A stretch of 64,000 nucleotides of DNA. Origin: Flavobacterium dankookense. Its GTDB lineage: Bacteria; Bacteroidota; Bacteroidia; Flavobacteriales; Flavobacteriaceae. The translations under genes were made by a program, and so were the position numbers. A model generated the notes under the pieces. That model had not been told where the DNA came from, did no database searches, and saw nothing but the letters and a program-made list of their open reading frames with translations. Within the stretch, counting starts at the first letter, position 1. Each line of letters begins with the position of its first letter. Positions 25,681-35,947 of the stretch are shown piece by piece. Where the stretch lies: contig NZ_SNXR01000017.1 in assembly GCF_004362665.1 (NCBI RefSeq), forward strand, positions 80,637 through 144,636, in the 5' to 3' direction.

Positions 25681-26298
25681 ATGTCTGGGTTAATTGGAAA
25701 AAAAATCGGCATGACTAGCATTTTCGATGAAAACGGGAAGAATATTCCTTGTACAGTAATCGAGGCTGGACCTTGTGTCGTTACCCAAGTCAGAACCAAT
25801 GAGGTTGACGGGTATGCAGCTCTTCAACTTGGTTTCGATGACAAAACAGAAAAACACGCAACTAAAGCTGATTTAGGTCACTTTAAAAAAGCGGGAACTT
25901 CTGCAAAAAAGAAAGTCGTTGAATTCCAAGGGTTTGAAGAAAATTACAAATTAGGTGATAATATTACCGTGGAAGTATTCAGCGAAGGAGAATTTGTTGA
26001 TGTACAAGGTGTATCAAAAGGAAAAGGTTTTCAAGGTGTTGTTAAACGTCACGGTTTTGGTGGTGTTGGTCAAGCTACACATGGACAACACAACCGTTTG
26101 AGAGCACCAGGTTCTGTAGGAGCATCTTCTTATCCATCACGTGTTTTCAAAGGAATGCGTATGGCAGGAAGAATGGGAGGTGATAATGTGAAAGTACAAA
26201 ATCTTAGAGTTTTAAAAGTAGTAGCTGAAAAGAATCTACTTGTTGTTAAAGGAGCTATTCCTGGATGCAAAAACTCTTACGTAATCATTCAGAAGTAA
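25681..26298 (+). CDS. rplC: 50S ribosomal protein L3
   Basis: L3 (205 residues) is an early-assembly large-subunit protein near the peptidyl-transferase centre. [20 protein letters not shown] and the loop motif [24 protein letters not shown] region ([20 protein letters not shown]) identify it. Its TAA stop overlaps the rplD ATG by one base. The 108-bp gap upstream holds a hairpin, so this gene may start a separately controlled segment. Confidence 0.98.
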   Translation: MSGLIGKKIGMTSIFDENGKNIPCTVIEAGPCVVTQVRTNEVDGYAALQLGFDDKTEKHATKADLGHFKKAGTSAKKKVVEFQGFEENYKLGDNITVEVFSEGEFVDVQGVSKGKGFQGVVKRHGFGGVGQATHGQHNRLRAPGSVGASSYPSRVFKGMRMAGRMGGDNVKVQNLRVLKVVAEKNLLVVKGAIPGCKNSYVIIQK

Positions 26299-26927
26299 TG
26301 GAAGTAAAAGTTATAGATATCAACGGAAAAGATACTGGTAGAAAAGTTCAACTTTCTGACTCGGTATTCGGTATTGAACCAAATAATCATGCAGTTTATC
26401 TTGATGTTAAGCAATACTTAGCAAATCAAAGACAAGGAACGCACAAAGCAAAAGAAAGAGCTGAAGTTGCTGGTTCTACGCGTAAGATTAAAAAACAAAA
26501 AGGTACAGGTACTGCTCGTGCAGGATCAAAGAAAAGTCCATTATTCAAAGGTGGAGGAACTGTTTTTGGTCCAAGACCAAGAAGCTATTCTTTCAAATTG
26601 AACAAAACGGTAAAAAGATTAGCAAGAAAATCTGCTTTCTCGATAAAAGCAAAAGAATCAAATTTAGTAGTTGTGGAAGACTTTAATTTTGAAACACCAA
26701 ACACTAAGAATTTTATTAATGTTTTGAAAGCTTTAGGTTTAGAAAACAAAAAATCTTTATTTGTGTTGGGTGAATCAAATAAAAATGTATATTTGTCGTC
26801 ACGCAATTTAAAAGCATCTAGCGTAGTAACTAACTCAGAATTAAGTACTTACGAGATTTTAAATGCAAATAATTTAGTTCTTTTAGAAGGATCTTTAGAA
26901 GGAATTGAAGAAAATTTAAGCAAATAA
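26298..26927 (+). CDS. rplD: 50S ribosomal protein L4
   Basis: L4 (209 residues) lines the exit tunnel and, in E. coli, represses its own operon. The start is the ATG at 26298, overlapping the L3 stop (TAATG); the frame is open further upstream but that part lies inside rplC. Marks are [20 protein letters not shown], the tunnel loop [20 protein letters not shown] with [13 protein letters not shown], and the C-terminal domain. rplW follows after 6 bp. Confidence 0.98.
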   Translation: MEVKVIDINGKDTGRKVQLSDSVFGIEPNNHAVYLDVKQYLANQRQGTHKAKERAEVAGSTRKIKKQKGTGTARAGSKKSPLFKGGGTVFGPRPRSYSFKLNKTVKRLARKSAFSIKAKESNLVVVEDFNFETPNTKNFINVLKALGLENKKSLFVLGESNKNVYLSSRNLKASSVVTNSELSTYEILNANNLVLLEGSLEGIEENLSK

Positions 26928-26933
26928 TAGATC

Positions 26934-27224
26934 ATGAGTATAATAATTAAGCCTATCATAACAGAAAAAATCACTAAAGAAGGTGAGGTTTTCAACCGTT
27001 TTGGTTTTGTTGTTGATAAAAAAGCTAACAAAGTTCAGATTAAGAAAGCTGTTGAAGCTGCTTATGGAATTTCTGTAGTTTCTGTTAACACGATGAATTA
27101 TAGAGCTGATAGAACTACTAAATACACAAAAAGTGGTTTGATTAGCGGTAAAACAAATGCTTTCAAAAAAGCAGTTGTACAAGTAAAAGAAGGAGAAACA
27201 ATAGATTTTTATAATAATATCTAA
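26934..27224 (+). CDS. rplW: 50S ribosomal protein L23
   Basis: L23 (96 residues) lies at the tunnel exit and is the docking site for trigger factor and SRP. Family marks are IIKPIITEKITKEGEVFNRF and ANKVQIKKAVEAAYGISVVS. It keeps 6-bp spacing on both sides, consistent with one transcript with coupled translation. Confidence 0.97.
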   Translation: MSIIIKPIITEKITKEGEVFNRFGFVVDKKANKVQIKKAVEAAYGISVVSVNTMNYRADRTTKYTKSGLISGKTNAFKKAVVQVKEGETIDFYNNI

Positions 27225-27230
27225 TAGAAA

Positions 27231-28055
27231 ATGTCAGTTAGAAAATTAAAACCTATTACCCCTGGTCAGCGTTTTAGAGTTGTGAATGGTTTTGACGCCA
27301 TCACGACTGATAAGCCGGAGCGTTCATTGATCGCACCGATAAAAAACTCAGGTGGTAGAAATAGTCAAGGAAAAATGACCATGCGTTATACAGGCGGTGG
27401 TCACAAACAAAGGTATCGTATCATTGATTTCAAAAGAACTAAAGTAGGAATTCCTGCTATAGTGAAATCAATCGAGTATGATCCAAACAGAACTGCTTTT
27501 ATCGCATTATTGTGGTATGTTGATGGAGAGAAAACGTATATCGTTGCTCAAAACGGATTACAAGTAGGACAAACTGTTGTATCTGGTGAAGGTGCAGCTC
27601 CTGAAATCGGAAATACTTTGCCTTTGAGTAAAATTCCTTTAGGAACTGTAATTTCTTGTATTGAATTACGCCCAGGACAAGGAGCTACTATTGCTAGAAG
27701 CGCTGGAACTTTTGCTCAATTAATGGCAAGAGATGGTAAATACGCAACAATTAAAATGCCGTCAGGAGAAACAAGATTAATCTTGTTGACTTGTTCAGCT
27801 ACAATTGGAGCAGTATCTAACTCAGACCACCAATTAATTGTATCTGGTAAAGCAGGTAGAAGCAGATGGTTAGGTAGAAGACCAAGAACAAGACCGGTAG
27901 CAATGAACCCTGTCGATCACCCAATGGGTGGTGGTGAAGGACGTTCTTCTGGAGGTCACCCACGTTCTAGAAAAGGTCTTCCTGCTAAAGGTTATAGAAC
28001 TCGTTCTAAAGTTAACCCGAGTAACAAGTATATTGTAGAACGCAGAAAGAAATAA
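27231..28055 (+). CDS. rplB: 50S ribosomal protein L2
   Basis: L2 (274 residues) is needed for subunit joining and peptidyl transfer. The C-terminal signature [20 protein letters not shown], containing the conserved His, is intact, as is the RNA-binding region [20 protein letters not shown]. Length is normal. It is followed by rpsS after 6 bp. Confidence 0.98.
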   Translation: MSVRKLKPITPGQRFRVVNGFDAITTDKPERSLIAPIKNSGGRNSQGKMTMRYTGGGHKQRYRIIDFKRTKVGIPAIVKSIEYDPNRTAFIALLWYVDGEKTYIVAQNGLQVGQTVVSGEGAAPEIGNTLPLSKIPLGTVISCIELRPGQGATIARSAGTFAQLMARDGKYATIKMPSGETRLILLTCSATIGAVSNSDHQLIVSGKAGRSRWLGRRPRTRPVAMNPVDHPMGGGEGRSSGGHPRSRKGLPAKGYRTRSKVNPSNKYIVERRKK

Positions 28056-28061
28056 TAAGAC

Positions 28062-28340
28062 ATGGCACGTTCATTAAAAAAAGGACCTTTTGTACACTAT
28101 AAATTAGATAAGAAAGTTCAGGAAAATATTGCTGGTGGAAATAAAGGTGTGGTTAAGACTTGGTCTAGAGCATCTATGATTACTCCAGATTTCGTTGGAC
28201 AAACTATCGCAGTTCACAATGGTCGCCAATTCGTTCCGGTTTATGTAACTGAGAACATGGTAGGACACAAATTAGGAGAGTTTTCACCAACAAGATCATT
28301 TAGAGGTCACGCTGGAGCAAAAAATAAAGGTAAAAAATAA
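28062..28340 (+). CDS. rpsS: 30S ribosomal protein S19
   Basis: S19 (92 residues) lies in the small-subunit head. [20 protein letters not shown] and [20 protein letters not shown], then [14 protein letters not shown], are diagnostic. It lies between rplB and rplV with 6-bp gaps. Confidence 0.98.
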   Translation: MARSLKKGPFVHYKLDKKVQENIAGGNKGVVKTWSRASMITPDFVGQTIAVHNGRQFVPVYVTENMVGHKLGEFSPTRSFRGHAGAKNKGKK

Positions 28341-28346
28341 GAAGCA

Positions 28347-28757
28347 ATGGGAGTTCGTAAAAGAGAAACAGCAGATGCGAGAAAAGAGGCTAATAAGTCT
28401 ATAGCTTTCGCGAAATTGAATAACTGCCCTACTTCACCTAGAAAAATGCGCTTAGTAGCGGACTTGGTAAGAGGTCAGAAAGTGGAAAGAGCTTTAAATA
28501 TTTTAAGATTTAGCTCAAAAGAAGCTTCAAGAAAATTAGAAAAACTATTGTTATCTGCTATCAACAATTGGGAGCAGAAAAATAGTGATGGTAATGTTGC
28601 TGAAGCAGGCTTATTCGTAAAAACAATTACTGTAGATGGTGGAATGATGTTAAAAAGACTTCGTCCAGCTCCTCAGGGAAGAGCACACAGAATTAGAAAA
28701 CGTTCTAATCACGTTACAATCGTATTAGGACAATTAGATAACACACAAAGCAATTAA
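28347..28757 (+). CDS. rplV: 50S ribosomal protein L22
   Basis: L22 (136 residues) spans the large subunit with its hairpin loop in the exit tunnel. [20 protein letters not shown] and [20 protein letters not shown] are the conserved blocks, the second being the loop where macrolide-resistance changes occur in other bacteria; none is obvious here. The N-terminus has about 15 extra residues ([15 protein letters not shown]), as in other Bacteroidetes. Confidence 0.97.
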   Translation: MGVRKRETADARKEANKSIAFAKLNNCPTSPRKMRLVADLVRGQKVERALNILRFSSKEASRKLEKLLLSAINNWEQKNSDGNVAEAGLFVKTITVDGGMMLKRLRPAPQGRAHRIRKRSNHVTIVLGQLDNTQSN

Positions 28758-28762
28758 TTAAG

Positions 28763-29518
28763 ATGGGACAAAAGACAAATCCAATTGGAAACAGACTTGG
28801 TATCATCAGAGGATGGGATTCAAACTGGTATGGTGGAAATGATTACGGCGATAAAATCGCTGAAGATTATAAAATCAGAAAGTATATCCATGCTCGTTTA
28901 TCAAAAGCTAGTGTATCAAAAGTAATCATCGAGAGAACTTTGAAACTTGTAACCGTTACTATCACTACTGCTAGACCTGGTATTATTATCGGAAAAGGTG
29001 GTCAAGAGGTAGACAAGTTGAAAGAAGAACTTAAGAAAGTTACTGACAAAGAGGTTCAAATCAACATCTTTGAAATTAAAAGACCTGAATTAGATGCTTA
29101 CTTAGTTGGAACTAGTATTGCACGTCAAATCGAAAGCCGCATTTCATACAGAAGAGCTATTAAAATGGCTATCGCAGCAGCAATGCGTATGAATGCAGAA
29201 GGTATTAAAGTTTTGATTTCTGGTCGTTTGAACGGAGCGGAAATGGCACGTTCGGAACAATTCAAAGAAGGTAGAATTCCTCTATCAACTTTCAGAGCCG
29301 ATATTGATTATGCTTTGGCTGAAGCACATACTACTTATGGTAGAATGGGTATCAAGGTATGGATCATGAAAGGTGAAGTTTACGGAAAACGTGATTTATC
29401 TCCACTTGTTGGAATGGATAAAAAACAAGCTTCTGGTGGCAAAGGTGGTGATGCTCCAAGAGGAGACAGAAAACCATTCAACAAAGGTGGTAAACCAGAT
29501 GCACGTAAAAGAAAGTAA
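28763..29518 (+). CDS. rpsC: 30S ribosomal protein S3
   Basis: S3 (251 residues) lies at the mRNA entry site and has helicase function with S4 and S5. The KH domain [16 protein letters not shown] motif appears as [20 protein letters not shown], and [20 protein letters not shown] is typical of the C-terminal domain. A C-terminal Gly/Lys-rich tail ([20 protein letters not shown]) extends it, as in other Bacteroidetes. Confidence 0.98.
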   Translation: MGQKTNPIGNRLGIIRGWDSNWYGGNDYGDKIAEDYKIRKYIHARLSKASVSKVIIERTLKLVTVTITTARPGIIIGKGGQEVDKLKEELKKVTDKEVQINIFEIKRPELDAYLVGTSIARQIESRISYRRAIKMAIAAAMRMNAEGIKVLISGRLNGAEMARSEQFKEGRIPLSTFRADIDYALAEAHTTYGRMGIKVWIMKGEVYGKRDLSPLVGMDKKQASGGKGGDAPRGDRKPFNKGGKPDARKRK

Positions 29519-29537
29519 TTTTTTAAATTAAAGAAAA

Positions 29538-29963
29538 ATGTTACAGCCTAAAAGAACAAAATACCGTAAGGTACAAAAGGGTAGAATGAAAGGTGTTTCT
29601 CAAAGAGGACACATGCTTTCAAGTGGAATGTTTGGAATTAAATCTGTACATGAAAATGGTGTATTTTTAACTTCACGTCAAATTGAAGCTGCACGTATTG
29701 CTGCAACTCGTTACATGAAGAGAGAAGGGCAATTATGGATTAATGTATTTCCAGATAAACCTATCACAAAGAAACCTCTTGAGGTACGTATGGGTAAAGG
29801 TAAAGGTGCAGTCGAATATTGGGCTGCAGTTGTAAAACCAGGAAAAATCATGTTTGAAGTTGGTGGAGTTCCTCTATCAGTTGCGAAAGAAGCTTTGCGT
29901 CTTGCTGCACAAAAACTTCCAGTAAAAACTAAATTTGTAGTTGCTAGAGATTTCGAAGCATAA
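29538..29963 (+). CDS. rplP: 50S ribosomal protein L16
   Basis: L16 (141 residues) contacts the A-site tRNA in the large subunit. [20 protein letters not shown] and [20 protein letters not shown] are diagnostic; the Arg in the WAAVVKPG region hydroxylated in some bacteria cannot be judged. It is followed by rpmC after 13 bp. Confidence 0.98.
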   Translation: MLQPKRTKYRKVQKGRMKGVSQRGHMLSSGMFGIKSVHENGVFLTSRQIEAARIAATRYMKREGQLWINVFPDKPITKKPLEVRMGKGKGAVEYWAAVVKPGKIMFEVGGVPLSVAKEALRLAAQKLPVKTKFVVARDFEA

Positions 29964-29976
29964 TCAAAAAAATATT

Positions 29977-30168
29977 ATGAAACAATCAGAAATTATCAAT
30001 CTATCTGCAGCTGAGTTACAAGTGAAACTTACTGAATTGAGAAAAGCTTATATGGATTTAAAATCTACACATGCTATTTCTCCAATTGCCAATCCACTTC
30101 AAATTAGAAGTGCTAGAAGAGCTGTTGCTAGAGTAGCAACCGAGCTAACTAAAAGAGAGTTACAATAA
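29977..30168 (+). CDS. rpmC: 50S ribosomal protein L29
   Basis: L29 (63 residues) is a helical hairpin at the tunnel exit next to L23. [20 protein letters not shown] and the C-terminal [19 protein letters not shown] block match the family. The start is the ATG at 29977; the frame is open 12 codons further upstream, but that part lies inside rplP. Confidence 0.95.
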   Translation: MKQSEIINLSAAELQVKLTELRKAYMDLKSTHAISPIANPLQIRSARRAVARVATELTKRELQ

Positions 30169-30187
30169 TTGTATGCTAGCTGAAAAG

Positions 30188-30445
30188 ATGGAAAAAAGAA
30201 ATTTAAGAAAAGAGAGAATTGGTGTTGTTACCAGCAATAAAATGGATAAGTCTATTGTAGTTGCTGAAGAAAGAAGAGTAAAACACCCATTATACGGTAA
30301 GTTCGTGTTGAAAACTAAAAAGTATCATGCACACGACGAAACAAACGACTGTAACATTGGTGATACAGTAAAGATCATGGAAACAAGACCTTTATCAAAA
30401 ACTAAATGTTGGAGATTAGTTGAAATCATTGAAAGAGCTAAGTAA
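30188..30445 (+). CDS. rpsQ: 30S ribosomal protein S17
   Basis: S17 (85 residues from this ATG) is an OB-fold primary binder of 16S r[23 protein letters not shown] and [20 protein letters not shown] are the conserved blocks. An in-frame ATG at 30173 would add five residues; the ATG at 30188 gives the usual N-terminus, but the choice is not certain. rplN follows after 2 bp. Confidence 0.95.
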   Translation: MEKRNLRKERIGVVTSNKMDKSIVVAEERRVKHPLYGKFVLKTKKYHAHDETNDCNIGDTVKIMETRPLSKTKCWRLVEIIERAK

Positions 30446-30447
30446 TT

Positions 30448-30816
30448 ATGGTACAACAAGAATCAAGATTAAAAGTAGCAGATAACACAGGAGCAAAAGA
30501 AGTTTTGACTATCCGTGTTTTAGGAGGAACGAAACGTCGTTATGCCTCTGTTGGAGATAAAATTGTAGTATCAATTAAAGATGCAACACCAAACGGAAAC
30601 GTAAAAAAAGGTGCTGTTTCAACTGCAGTTGTTGTACGTACCAAAAAAGAAGTGAGAAGAGCTGATGGTTCTTATATCCGTTTCGATGACAATGCATGTG
30701 TTTTATTGAACGCTGCAGGAGAAATGAGAGGAACTCGTGTTTTTGGTCCAGTTGCGAGAGAACTTCGTGAAAAACAATTCATGAAAATTGTATCATTAGC
30801 ACCTGAGGTGCTTTAA
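30448..30816 (+). CDS. rplN: 50S ribosomal protein L14
   Basis: L14 (122 residues) lies at the subunit interface. [20 protein letters not shown] and [20 protein letters not shown] plus [14 protein letters not shown] are diagnostic. Spacing to rpsQ is 2 bp, implying tight coupling; rplX follows after 12 bp. Confidence 0.98.
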
Positions 30817-30828
30817 TTCGTTTGTAAA

Positions 30829-31143
30829 ATGATAAAGCTAAAAATAAAATCAGGAGACACAGTAACAGTTATTGCTGGCGACCACAAAGGTTCAGAAGGT
30901 AAAGTTTTACGTGTTGACCGTGAGAAAAACAAAGCAATCGTTGAAGGTGTAAACATGGTTTCAAAACATACAAAACCAAGTGCAAAAAACCCTCAAGGAG
31001 GAATTGTTAAGAAAGAAGCTCCAATACATATTTCAAATATTGCTCTACTTGATCCAAAGTCAAAAAAAGCAACTAAAGTTGGAACTAAAGTAGAAGGAGA
31101 TAAGAAAGTAAGATTTTCAAAAAAATCTAATCAAGTATTATAG
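30829..31143 (+). CDS. rplX: 50S ribosomal protein L24
   Basis: L24 (104 residues) is an assembly initiator with a KOW motif, seen here as [20 protein letters not shown] followed by [20 protein letters not shown]. The C-terminal [20 protein letters not shown] completes the family pattern. rplE follows after 2 bp. Confidence 0.98.
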   Translation: MIKLKIKSGDTVTVIAGDHKGSEGKVLRVDREKNKAIVEGVNMVSKHTKPSAKNPQGGIVKKEAPIHISNIALLDPKSKKATKVGTKVEGDKKVRFSKKSNQVL

Positions 31144-31145
31144 TT

Positions 31146-31697
31146 ATGGCATATACACCTAGACTTAAGCAAGAATATAAGGACAGAGTAATCTCTGCAC
31201 TTAAAGAAGAATTCGGTTATAAAAACGTAATGCAAGTTCCTAAATTGGAAAAAATCGTTTTAAGCCGTGGAGTTGGAGCAGCAGTATCTGATAAAAAGCT
31301 TGTTGACTATGCAGTTGATGAGTTAACAAAAGTTACTGGACAAAAAGCAGTACCTACAATCTCTAAAAAAGACGTTGCGTCTTTTAAATTGAGAAAAGGT
31401 ATGCCTATTGGTGCGAAAGTAACTCTTAGAGGAGAAAGAATGTATGAGTTTTTAGATAGACTTATTACATCATCTTTACCACGTGTTAGAGACTTTAGCG
31501 GTATCAAAGCAACTGGTTTTGACGGAAGAGGTAATTATAACCTTGGTGTTACTGAGCAAATCATTTTCCCTGAAATTGATATTGATAAAGTAAACAAAAT
31601 ATCAGGTTTAGATATTACATTCGTAACATCTGCAAACACAGATAAAGAAGCAAAATCATTATTAGCGGAATTAGGTTTACCTTTTAAAAAGAATTAA
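31146..31697 (+). CDS. rplE: 50S ribosomal protein L5
   Basis: L5 (183 residues) binds 5S rRNA and the P-site tRNA elbow. [20 protein letters not shown] and [20 protein letters not shown], then the C-terminal [20 protein letters not shown], are typical. In E. coli S8 represses the spc operon by binding near the start of this gene; here the structured region lies instead before rpsH. Confidence 0.98.
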   Translation: MAYTPRLKQEYKDRVISALKEEFGYKNVMQVPKLEKIVLSRGVGAAVSDKKLVDYAVDELTKVTGQKAVPTISKKDVASFKLRKGMPIGAKVTLRGERMYEFLDRLITSSLPRVRDFSGIKATGFDGRGNYNLGVTEQIIFPEIDIDKVNKISGLDITFVTSANTDKEAKSLLAELGLPFKKN

Positions 31698-31700
31698 GAC

Positions 31701-31970
31701 ATGGCTAAAGAATCAATGAAAGCCCGTGAGGTTAAAAGAGCAAACACGGTAGCAAAGTATGCTGAGAAAAGAAAAGCTTTATTAGAAGCTGGAGATTACG
31801 AAGGTTTACAAAAATTACCAAAAAATGCTTCACCAGTTCGTATGCACAATCGTTGCAAATTAACCGGAAGACCAAGAGGTTATATGCGTCAATTCGGTAT
31901 TTCACGTGTTACATTCCGTGAAATGGCTAATCAAGGGTTAATACCAGGAGTTAAAAAAGCTTCTTGGTAA
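31701..31970 (+). CDS. rpsN: 30S ribosomal protein S14 (zinc-independent form)
   Basis: S14 (89 residues). [20 protein letters not shown] and the C-terminal [20 protein letters not shown] plus [18 protein letters not shown] identify it. Only one Cys is present where zinc-type S14 has two CxxC pairs, so it is the C-minus form. The gap that follows carries an internal promoter and a structured leader for rpsH. Confidence 0.98.
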   Translation: MAKESMKAREVKRANTVAKYAEKRKALLEAGDYEGLQKLPKNASPVRMHNRCKLTGRPRGYMRQFGISRVTFREMANQGLIPGVKKASW

Positions 31971-31986
31971 TCTCGTAAAAAGTTAT

Positions 31987-31995
31987 TACTTTTGC
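31987..31995 (+). promoter_or_regulatory. Internal promoter before rpsH, -7 element TACTTTTGC
   Basis: TACTTTTGC fits TAnnTTTG exactly. A TTG at 31964-31966 lies 20 bp upstream as a possible -33 part. A transcript from here would start near 32002 and carry a leader of about 70 nt with the hairpin at 32018-32060. It would drive rpsH onward. Confidence 0.7.
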
Positions 31996-32017
31996 AAACC
32001 AAAAAATAATTTTAATT

Positions 32018-32060
32018 GGTTAAAGGTTCATTTGGTGAGTACCTCTTGAAAACCATAACC
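32018..32060 (+). promoter_or_regulatory. Structured leader upstream of rpsH (candidate S8-responsive site)
   Basis: GGTTA (32018-32022) pairs with TAACC (32056-32060), and GGTT (32025-32028) with AACC (32051-32054), separated by an AA/A internal loop. Inside, GGT-GAGT-ACC (32034-32043) forms a small top hairpin. In E. coli S8 represses the spc operon; control of rpsH by its own product here is an inference. Confidence 0.5.
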
Positions 32061-32074
32061 GCAAATTTATACAA

Positions 32075-32473
32075 ATGTATACAGATCCAATTGCAGATTA
32101 TCTTACGAGAGTTAGAAATGCAGTGATGGCAAACCACAAAGTGGTTGAAATCCCGGCTTCTAATTTGAAAAAAGAAATCACAAAGATTTTATTCGATCAA
32201 GGATATATCTTAAGCTACAAATTTGAAGATAGTACAGTTCAAGGCACTATCAAAATCGCTTTAAAGTATGATAAAGATACTAAAGAGCCTGTAATCAAAG
32301 ATATCCAAAGAATTAGTAAACCAGGTTTACGTAAATATGCTGGCGCATCAAAATTGCCTAGAATCCTTAATGGATTAGGAATTGCTATTGTTTCAACTTC
32401 AAAAGGTTTAATGACTGGGAAGCAAGCTAAGCAATTAAATGTTGGTGGAGAAGTAATTTGCTACGTATACTAA
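32075..32473 (+). CDS. rpsH: 30S ribosomal protein S8
   Basis: S8 (132 residues) binds the central domain of 16S rRNA and is the known repressor of the spc operon in E. coli. [20 protein letters not shown] and the C-terminal [20 protein letters not shown] plus GGEVICYVY are diagnostic. The 104-bp upstream gap is one of the largest in the locus and holds a promoter and a hairpin, which suggests control at this point. Confidence 0.98.
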   Translation: MYTDPIADYLTRVRNAVMANHKVVEIPASNLKKEITKILFDQGYILSYKFEDSTVQGTIKIALKYDKDTKEPVIKDIQRISKPGLRKYAGASKLPRILNGLGIAIVSTSKGLMTGKQAKQLNVGGEVICYVY

Positions 32474-32489
32474 TAAAAACAGTTAAACA

Positions 32490-33032
32490 ATGTCAAGAAT
32501 AGGTAAAAATCCAATTTCAATTCCTGCTGGTGTTACTGTTGAAGTTAGTGAAACAGTAATTACAGTTAAAGGAAAATTAGGTCAACTAACACAGGATTAC
32601 GCAGATGTAACAGTGAAAGTTGAAGAAGGTCAACTAGTTGTAGAAAGACCATCTGATAGTAAAGATCATAGAGCAAAACACGGATTATACAGATCATTAA
32701 TCAATAATATGATTGTGGGTGTATCTGAAGGTTTTACAAAAGAGTTAGAATTGGTTGGAGTAGGTTACAGAGCTTCAAACCAAGGTCAAAAATTAGACTT
32801 AGCATTGGGTTTTTCTCACAATATAGTTTTAGAAGTTGCTCCAGAAGTAAAACTTGAAACAATTTCTGAGAAAGGTAAAAACCCAATCGTGAAGTTAACA
32901 TCTTTCGACAAACAATTAATCGGGCAAATCGCTGCTAAAATCAGAGGTTTCCGTAAGCCAGAACCTTACAAAGGTAAAGGTGTTAAGTTTGTTGGTGAAG
33001 TATTAAGAAGAAAAGCAGGTAAATCAGCGTAA
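32490..33032 (+). CDS. rplF: 50S ribosomal protein L6
   Basis: L6 (180 residues) lies near the factor-binding centre. [20 protein letters not shown] begins the first of its two repeated domains, and the C-terminal [20 protein letters not shown] is diagnostic. It follows rpsH by 16 bp. Confidence 0.98.
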   Translation: MSRIGKNPISIPAGVTVEVSETVITVKGKLGQLTQDYADVTVKVEEGQLVVERPSDSKDHRAKHGLYRSLINNMIVGVSEGFTKELELVGVGYRASNQGQKLDLALGFSHNIVLEVAPEVKLETISEKGKNPIVKLTSFDKQLIGQIAAKIRGFRKPEPYKGKGVKFVGEVLRRKAGKSA

Positions 33033-33043
33033 AAAGTAGTATT

Positions 33044-33397
33044 ATGTCATTAACAAAAACTGAAAGAAGACAAAGAATTAAATTCAGAATCAGAAAGATT
33101 GTTAGCGGTACTGCTGCTAAACCAAGACTATCTGTATTCAGAAGTAATAAAGAAATCTATGCACAACTAATTGATGATGTGAATGGAGTAACTTTATTAG
33201 CTGCTTCATCTAAAGATAAAGGAGTAAATATTAAAGGTACAAACGTTGAAGTAGCTGCAGCAGTTGGAAAACTAGCAGCTGAAAAAGCGTTAAAAGCCGG
33301 AATTGACACAGTAACTTTTGATAGAGGAGGTTATTTATATCACGGTCGTATTAAATCATTAGCGGAAGGCGCAAGAGCGGCTGGACTTAAATTCTAA
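33044..33397 (+). CDS. rplR: 50S ribosomal protein L18
   Basis: L18 (117 residues) binds 5S r[23 protein letters not shown] and the C-terminal [20 protein letters not shown] plus AAGLKF are typical. It lies between rplF and rpsE with gaps of 11 and 6 bp. Confidence 0.98.
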   Translation: MSLTKTERRQRIKFRIRKIVSGTAAKPRLSVFRSNKEIYAQLIDDVNGVTLLAASSKDKGVNIKGTNVEVAAAVGKLAAEKALKAGIDTVTFDRGGYLYHGRIKSLAEGARAAGLKF

Positions 33398-33403
33398 GAA
33401 ATT

Positions 33404-33928
33404 ATGTATAACGGATACAAAAATGTAGAGTTAGTAAAACCTAGTGGTCTTGAGTTAAAAGATCGTTTGGTAAGTGTTAATCGTGTTACCAAAGTAACAA
33501 AAGGAGGTAGAGCTTTTGGCTTTTCTGCAATTGTTGTTGTTGGTGATGAAAACGGTGTTGTTGGACATGGTTTAGGAAAATCTAAGGACGTTTCAGAAGC
33601 TATTGCTAAAGCAGTAGAAGATGCAAAGAAAAACTTAGTTAGAATTCCTTTAAGTGGACAATCTGTACCTCACGAACAAAAAGGAAAATTTGGTGGAGCA
33701 GCTGTTTTTTTAATGCCTGCATCTCATGGTACTGGAGTAATTGCTGGTGGAGCTGTTCGTTCAGTTCTTGAATCAGTTGGTATTCATGATGTATTGTCAA
33801 AATCACAAGGTTCATCAAATCCTCACAACGTGGTAAAAGCAACTTTTGATGCTTTATTGCAAATGAGAAGTGCTGTTACTGTTGCAAAACAAAGAGGTAT
33901 TTCTTTAGAAAAAGTATTTAAAGGTTAA
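33404..33928 (+). CDS. rpsE: 30S ribosomal protein S5
   Basis: S5 (174 residues) acts in decoding fidelity and mRNA unwinding. The double-stranded-RNA-binding domain has [20 protein letters not shown], followed by [20 protein letters not shown] and [19 protein letters not shown]. The loop linked to spectinomycin resistance (VTKGGRAF) has its normal sequence. Confidence 0.98.
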   Translation: MYNGYKNVELVKPSGLELKDRLVSVNRVTKVTKGGRAFGFSAIVVVGDENGVVGHGLGKSKDVSEAIAKAVEDAKKNLVRIPLSGQSVPHEQKGKFGGAAVFLMPASHGTGVIAGGAVRSVLESVGIHDVLSKSQGSSNPHNVVKATFDALLQMRSAVTVAKQRGISLEKVFKG

Positions 33929-33940
33929 TTCAAGGAAATT

Positions 33941-34123
33941 ATGGCTAAATTATTAGTAAAACAAGTAAGAAGCAAAATCAATTGTCCTCTTACACAAAAA
34001 AGAGGATTAGAGGCTTTAGGTCTTCGTAAAATGGGACAAGTTGTGGAGCATGATTCAAATCCAGCTATCCTTGGAATGATAAATAAAGTTAAACACTTAG
34101 TTTCCGTAGAGGAAGTTAAATAA
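33941..34123 (+). CDS. rpmD: 50S ribosomal protein L30
   Basis: L30 (60 residues) is a small alpha/beta protein of the large subunit. [20 protein letters not shown] and [20 protein letters not shown] are diagnostic. It lies in its conserved place between rpsE and rplO. Confidence 0.97.
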   Translation: MAKLLVKQVRSKINCPLTQKRGLEALGLRKMGQVVEHDSNPAILGMINKVKHLVSVEEVK

Positions 34124-34134
34124 CAATTATAGTT

Positions 34135-34587
34135 ATGAATTTAAGTAACTTACAACCTGCTGAAGGTTCTACACATAATCAAAACAAAAGATTAGGTAGA
34201 GGAGAAGGTTCTGGAAAAGGTGGCACTGCTGCAAGAGGACACAAAGGAGCTAAATCTCGTTCTGGTTATTCTAAAAAAATTGGTTTTGAAGGAGGACAAA
34301 TGCCACTTCAAAGACGTGTGCCTAAGTTTGGTTTCACAAACGTCAATCGTAAGGAATACCAAGGAATTAATCTTGATTCTCTTCAATTATTAGTTGATAA
34401 CGGAACAGTTACAGATACTGTAGATTTCTCAGTGTTTGTTGAAAATCGTTTAGCAACTAAAAACGAAATGGTTAAGATTTTAGGAAGAGGTGAACTAAAA
34501 GCAAAATTAAAAGTAACTGCTCACAAATTTACAGCTACTGCAAAAGCCGCTATCGAAGCTGCTGGTGGAGAAGTTGTAACATTATAA
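34135..34587 (+). CDS. rplO: 50S ribosomal protein L15
   Basis: L15 (150 residues) is a late-assembly protein. The glycine-rich N-terminus (RLGRGEGSGKGGTAARGHKG) and EGGQMPLQRRVPKFGFTNVN identify it; the C-terminus ends in KAAIEAAGGEVVTL. secY follows after 10 bp, the usual order. Confidence 0.98.
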   Translation: MNLSNLQPAEGSTHNQNKRLGRGEGSGKGGTAARGHKGAKSRSGYSKKIGFEGGQMPLQRRVPKFGFTNVNRKEYQGINLDSLQLLVDNGTVTDTVDFSVFVENRLATKNEMVKILGRGELKAKLKVTAHKFTATAKAAIEAAGGEVVTL

Positions 34588-34597
34588 TATTATAACA

Positions 34598-35941
34598 ATG
34601 AAGAAGTTTTTTGAATCATTAAATAATGTTTGGAAAATAGAAGAACTAAGAAATAGAATTGGTATGACACTACTTCTATTATTAGTTTACCGATTTGGAG
34701 CGCATGTAACTCTACCAGGTATTGATGCAACGCAATTGAACAGTTTAGCTGGTCAAACAGAAAATGGTATTGGTTCAATACTAGATATGTTTACTGGTGG
34801 AGCTTTTTCAAAAGCATCAGTATTTGCTTTAGGAATAATGCCTTATATTTCGGCTTCAATTGTTGTACAATTAATGGGTATTGCTATACCATACCTTCAA
34901 AAACTACAAAAAGATGGTGAAAGTGGTAGAAAAAAATTAAATCAAATAACACGCTGGTTGACTATTGGTATTACTTTGGTTCAAGGTCCAGGTTATATCT
35001 ACAACTTGTATAGAACATTACCAAGTAATGCTTTCTTGTTAGGATTTGATTCTTTCTCATTCTTATTCTCTTCAGTATTAATACTTACTACAGGTACAAT
35101 ATTTGCCATGTGGTTAGGAGAAAAAATCACTGATAAAGGAATTGGTAATGGTATTTCATTACTTATTATGGTTGGTATATTAGCAAGATTACCACAAGCA
35201 TTATTACAAGAATTCACTTCTAAAGTTACCAATAATAACGGTGGTCCAATGCTATTAGTATTTGAAGTTATCGTATGGTTATTAGTGATTATTGCATGTG
35301 TACTTTTAGTAATGGCAGTTAGAAAAATACCAGTTCAATATGCTCGTCGTACAACAGCTGGTGATTTTGAACAAGATGCTATGGGTGGAAACAGACAATG
35401 GATTCCATTAAAATTAAATGCATCAGGAGTGATGCCAATCATTTTTGCTCAAGCAATCATGTTTATTCCTGCTGCTTTAGCTGGACTTTCAAATTCTGAA
35501 ACTTCTCAATCTATTGCAGGTGAATTTAGTAATATGTTTGGTTTTTGGTATAATTTTGTTTTTGCATTATTGATATTGATTTTCACGTATTTTTACACTG
35601 CAATTACAGTACCTACAAATAAAATGGCTGATGATTTAAAAAGAAGTGGCGGTTTCATTCCAGGTGTTAAACCAGGTGTTGAAACAGGAGATTTTCTTGA
35701 TAAAATCATGTCTTTAATAACATTCCCTGGCGCATTATTTCTTGCTCTAATTGCTGTGTTCCCAGCTATTGTTGTTAGTCTTGATGTTCAACAATCATGG
35801 GCTATGTTTTACGGTGGAACTTCACTAATCATTATGGTTGGTGTTGCTATCGATACTATTCAACAAATAAATACTTATTTACTGAATAAACACTATGACG
35901 GATTGATGAAGAGTGGTAAAAATAGAAAAGCAGTAGCTTAA
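34598..35941 (+). CDS. secY: Protein translocase subunit SecY
   Basis: SecY (447 residues) is the channel of the Sec translocon in the inner membrane, used by exported proteins including those that later use T9SS. Ten transmembrane helices are visible. Marks include the plug region after TM1 (HVTLPGIDATQLNSLAGQTE), the signature MPYISASIVVQLMGIAIPYL, and the cytoplasmic loop RKIPVQYARRTTAGDF. It sits in the spc gene set; adk and map, often next to it elsewhere, are absent here. Confidence 0.98.
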   Translation: MKKFFESLNNVWKIEELRNRIGMTLLLLLVYRFGAHVTLPGIDATQLNSLAGQTENGIGSILDMFTGGAFSKASVFALGIMPYISASIVVQLMGIAIPYLQKLQKDGESGRKKLNQITRWLTIGITLVQGPGYIYNLYRTLPSNAFLLGFDSFSFLFSSVLILTTGTIFAMWLGEKITDKGIGNGISLLIMVGILARLPQALLQEFTSKVTNNNGGPMLLVFEVIVWLLVIIACVLLVMAVRKIPVQYARRTTAGDFEQDAMGGNRQWIPLKLNASGVMPIIFAQAIMFIPAALAGLSNSETSQSIAGEFSNMFGFWYNFVFALLILIFTYFYTAITVPTNKMADDLKRSGGFIPGVKPGVETGDFLDKIMSLITFPGALFLALIAVFPAIVVSLDVQQSWAMFYGGTSLIIMVGVAIDTIQQINTYLLNKHYDGLMKSGKNRKAVA

Positions 35942-35947
35942 TTTTTT

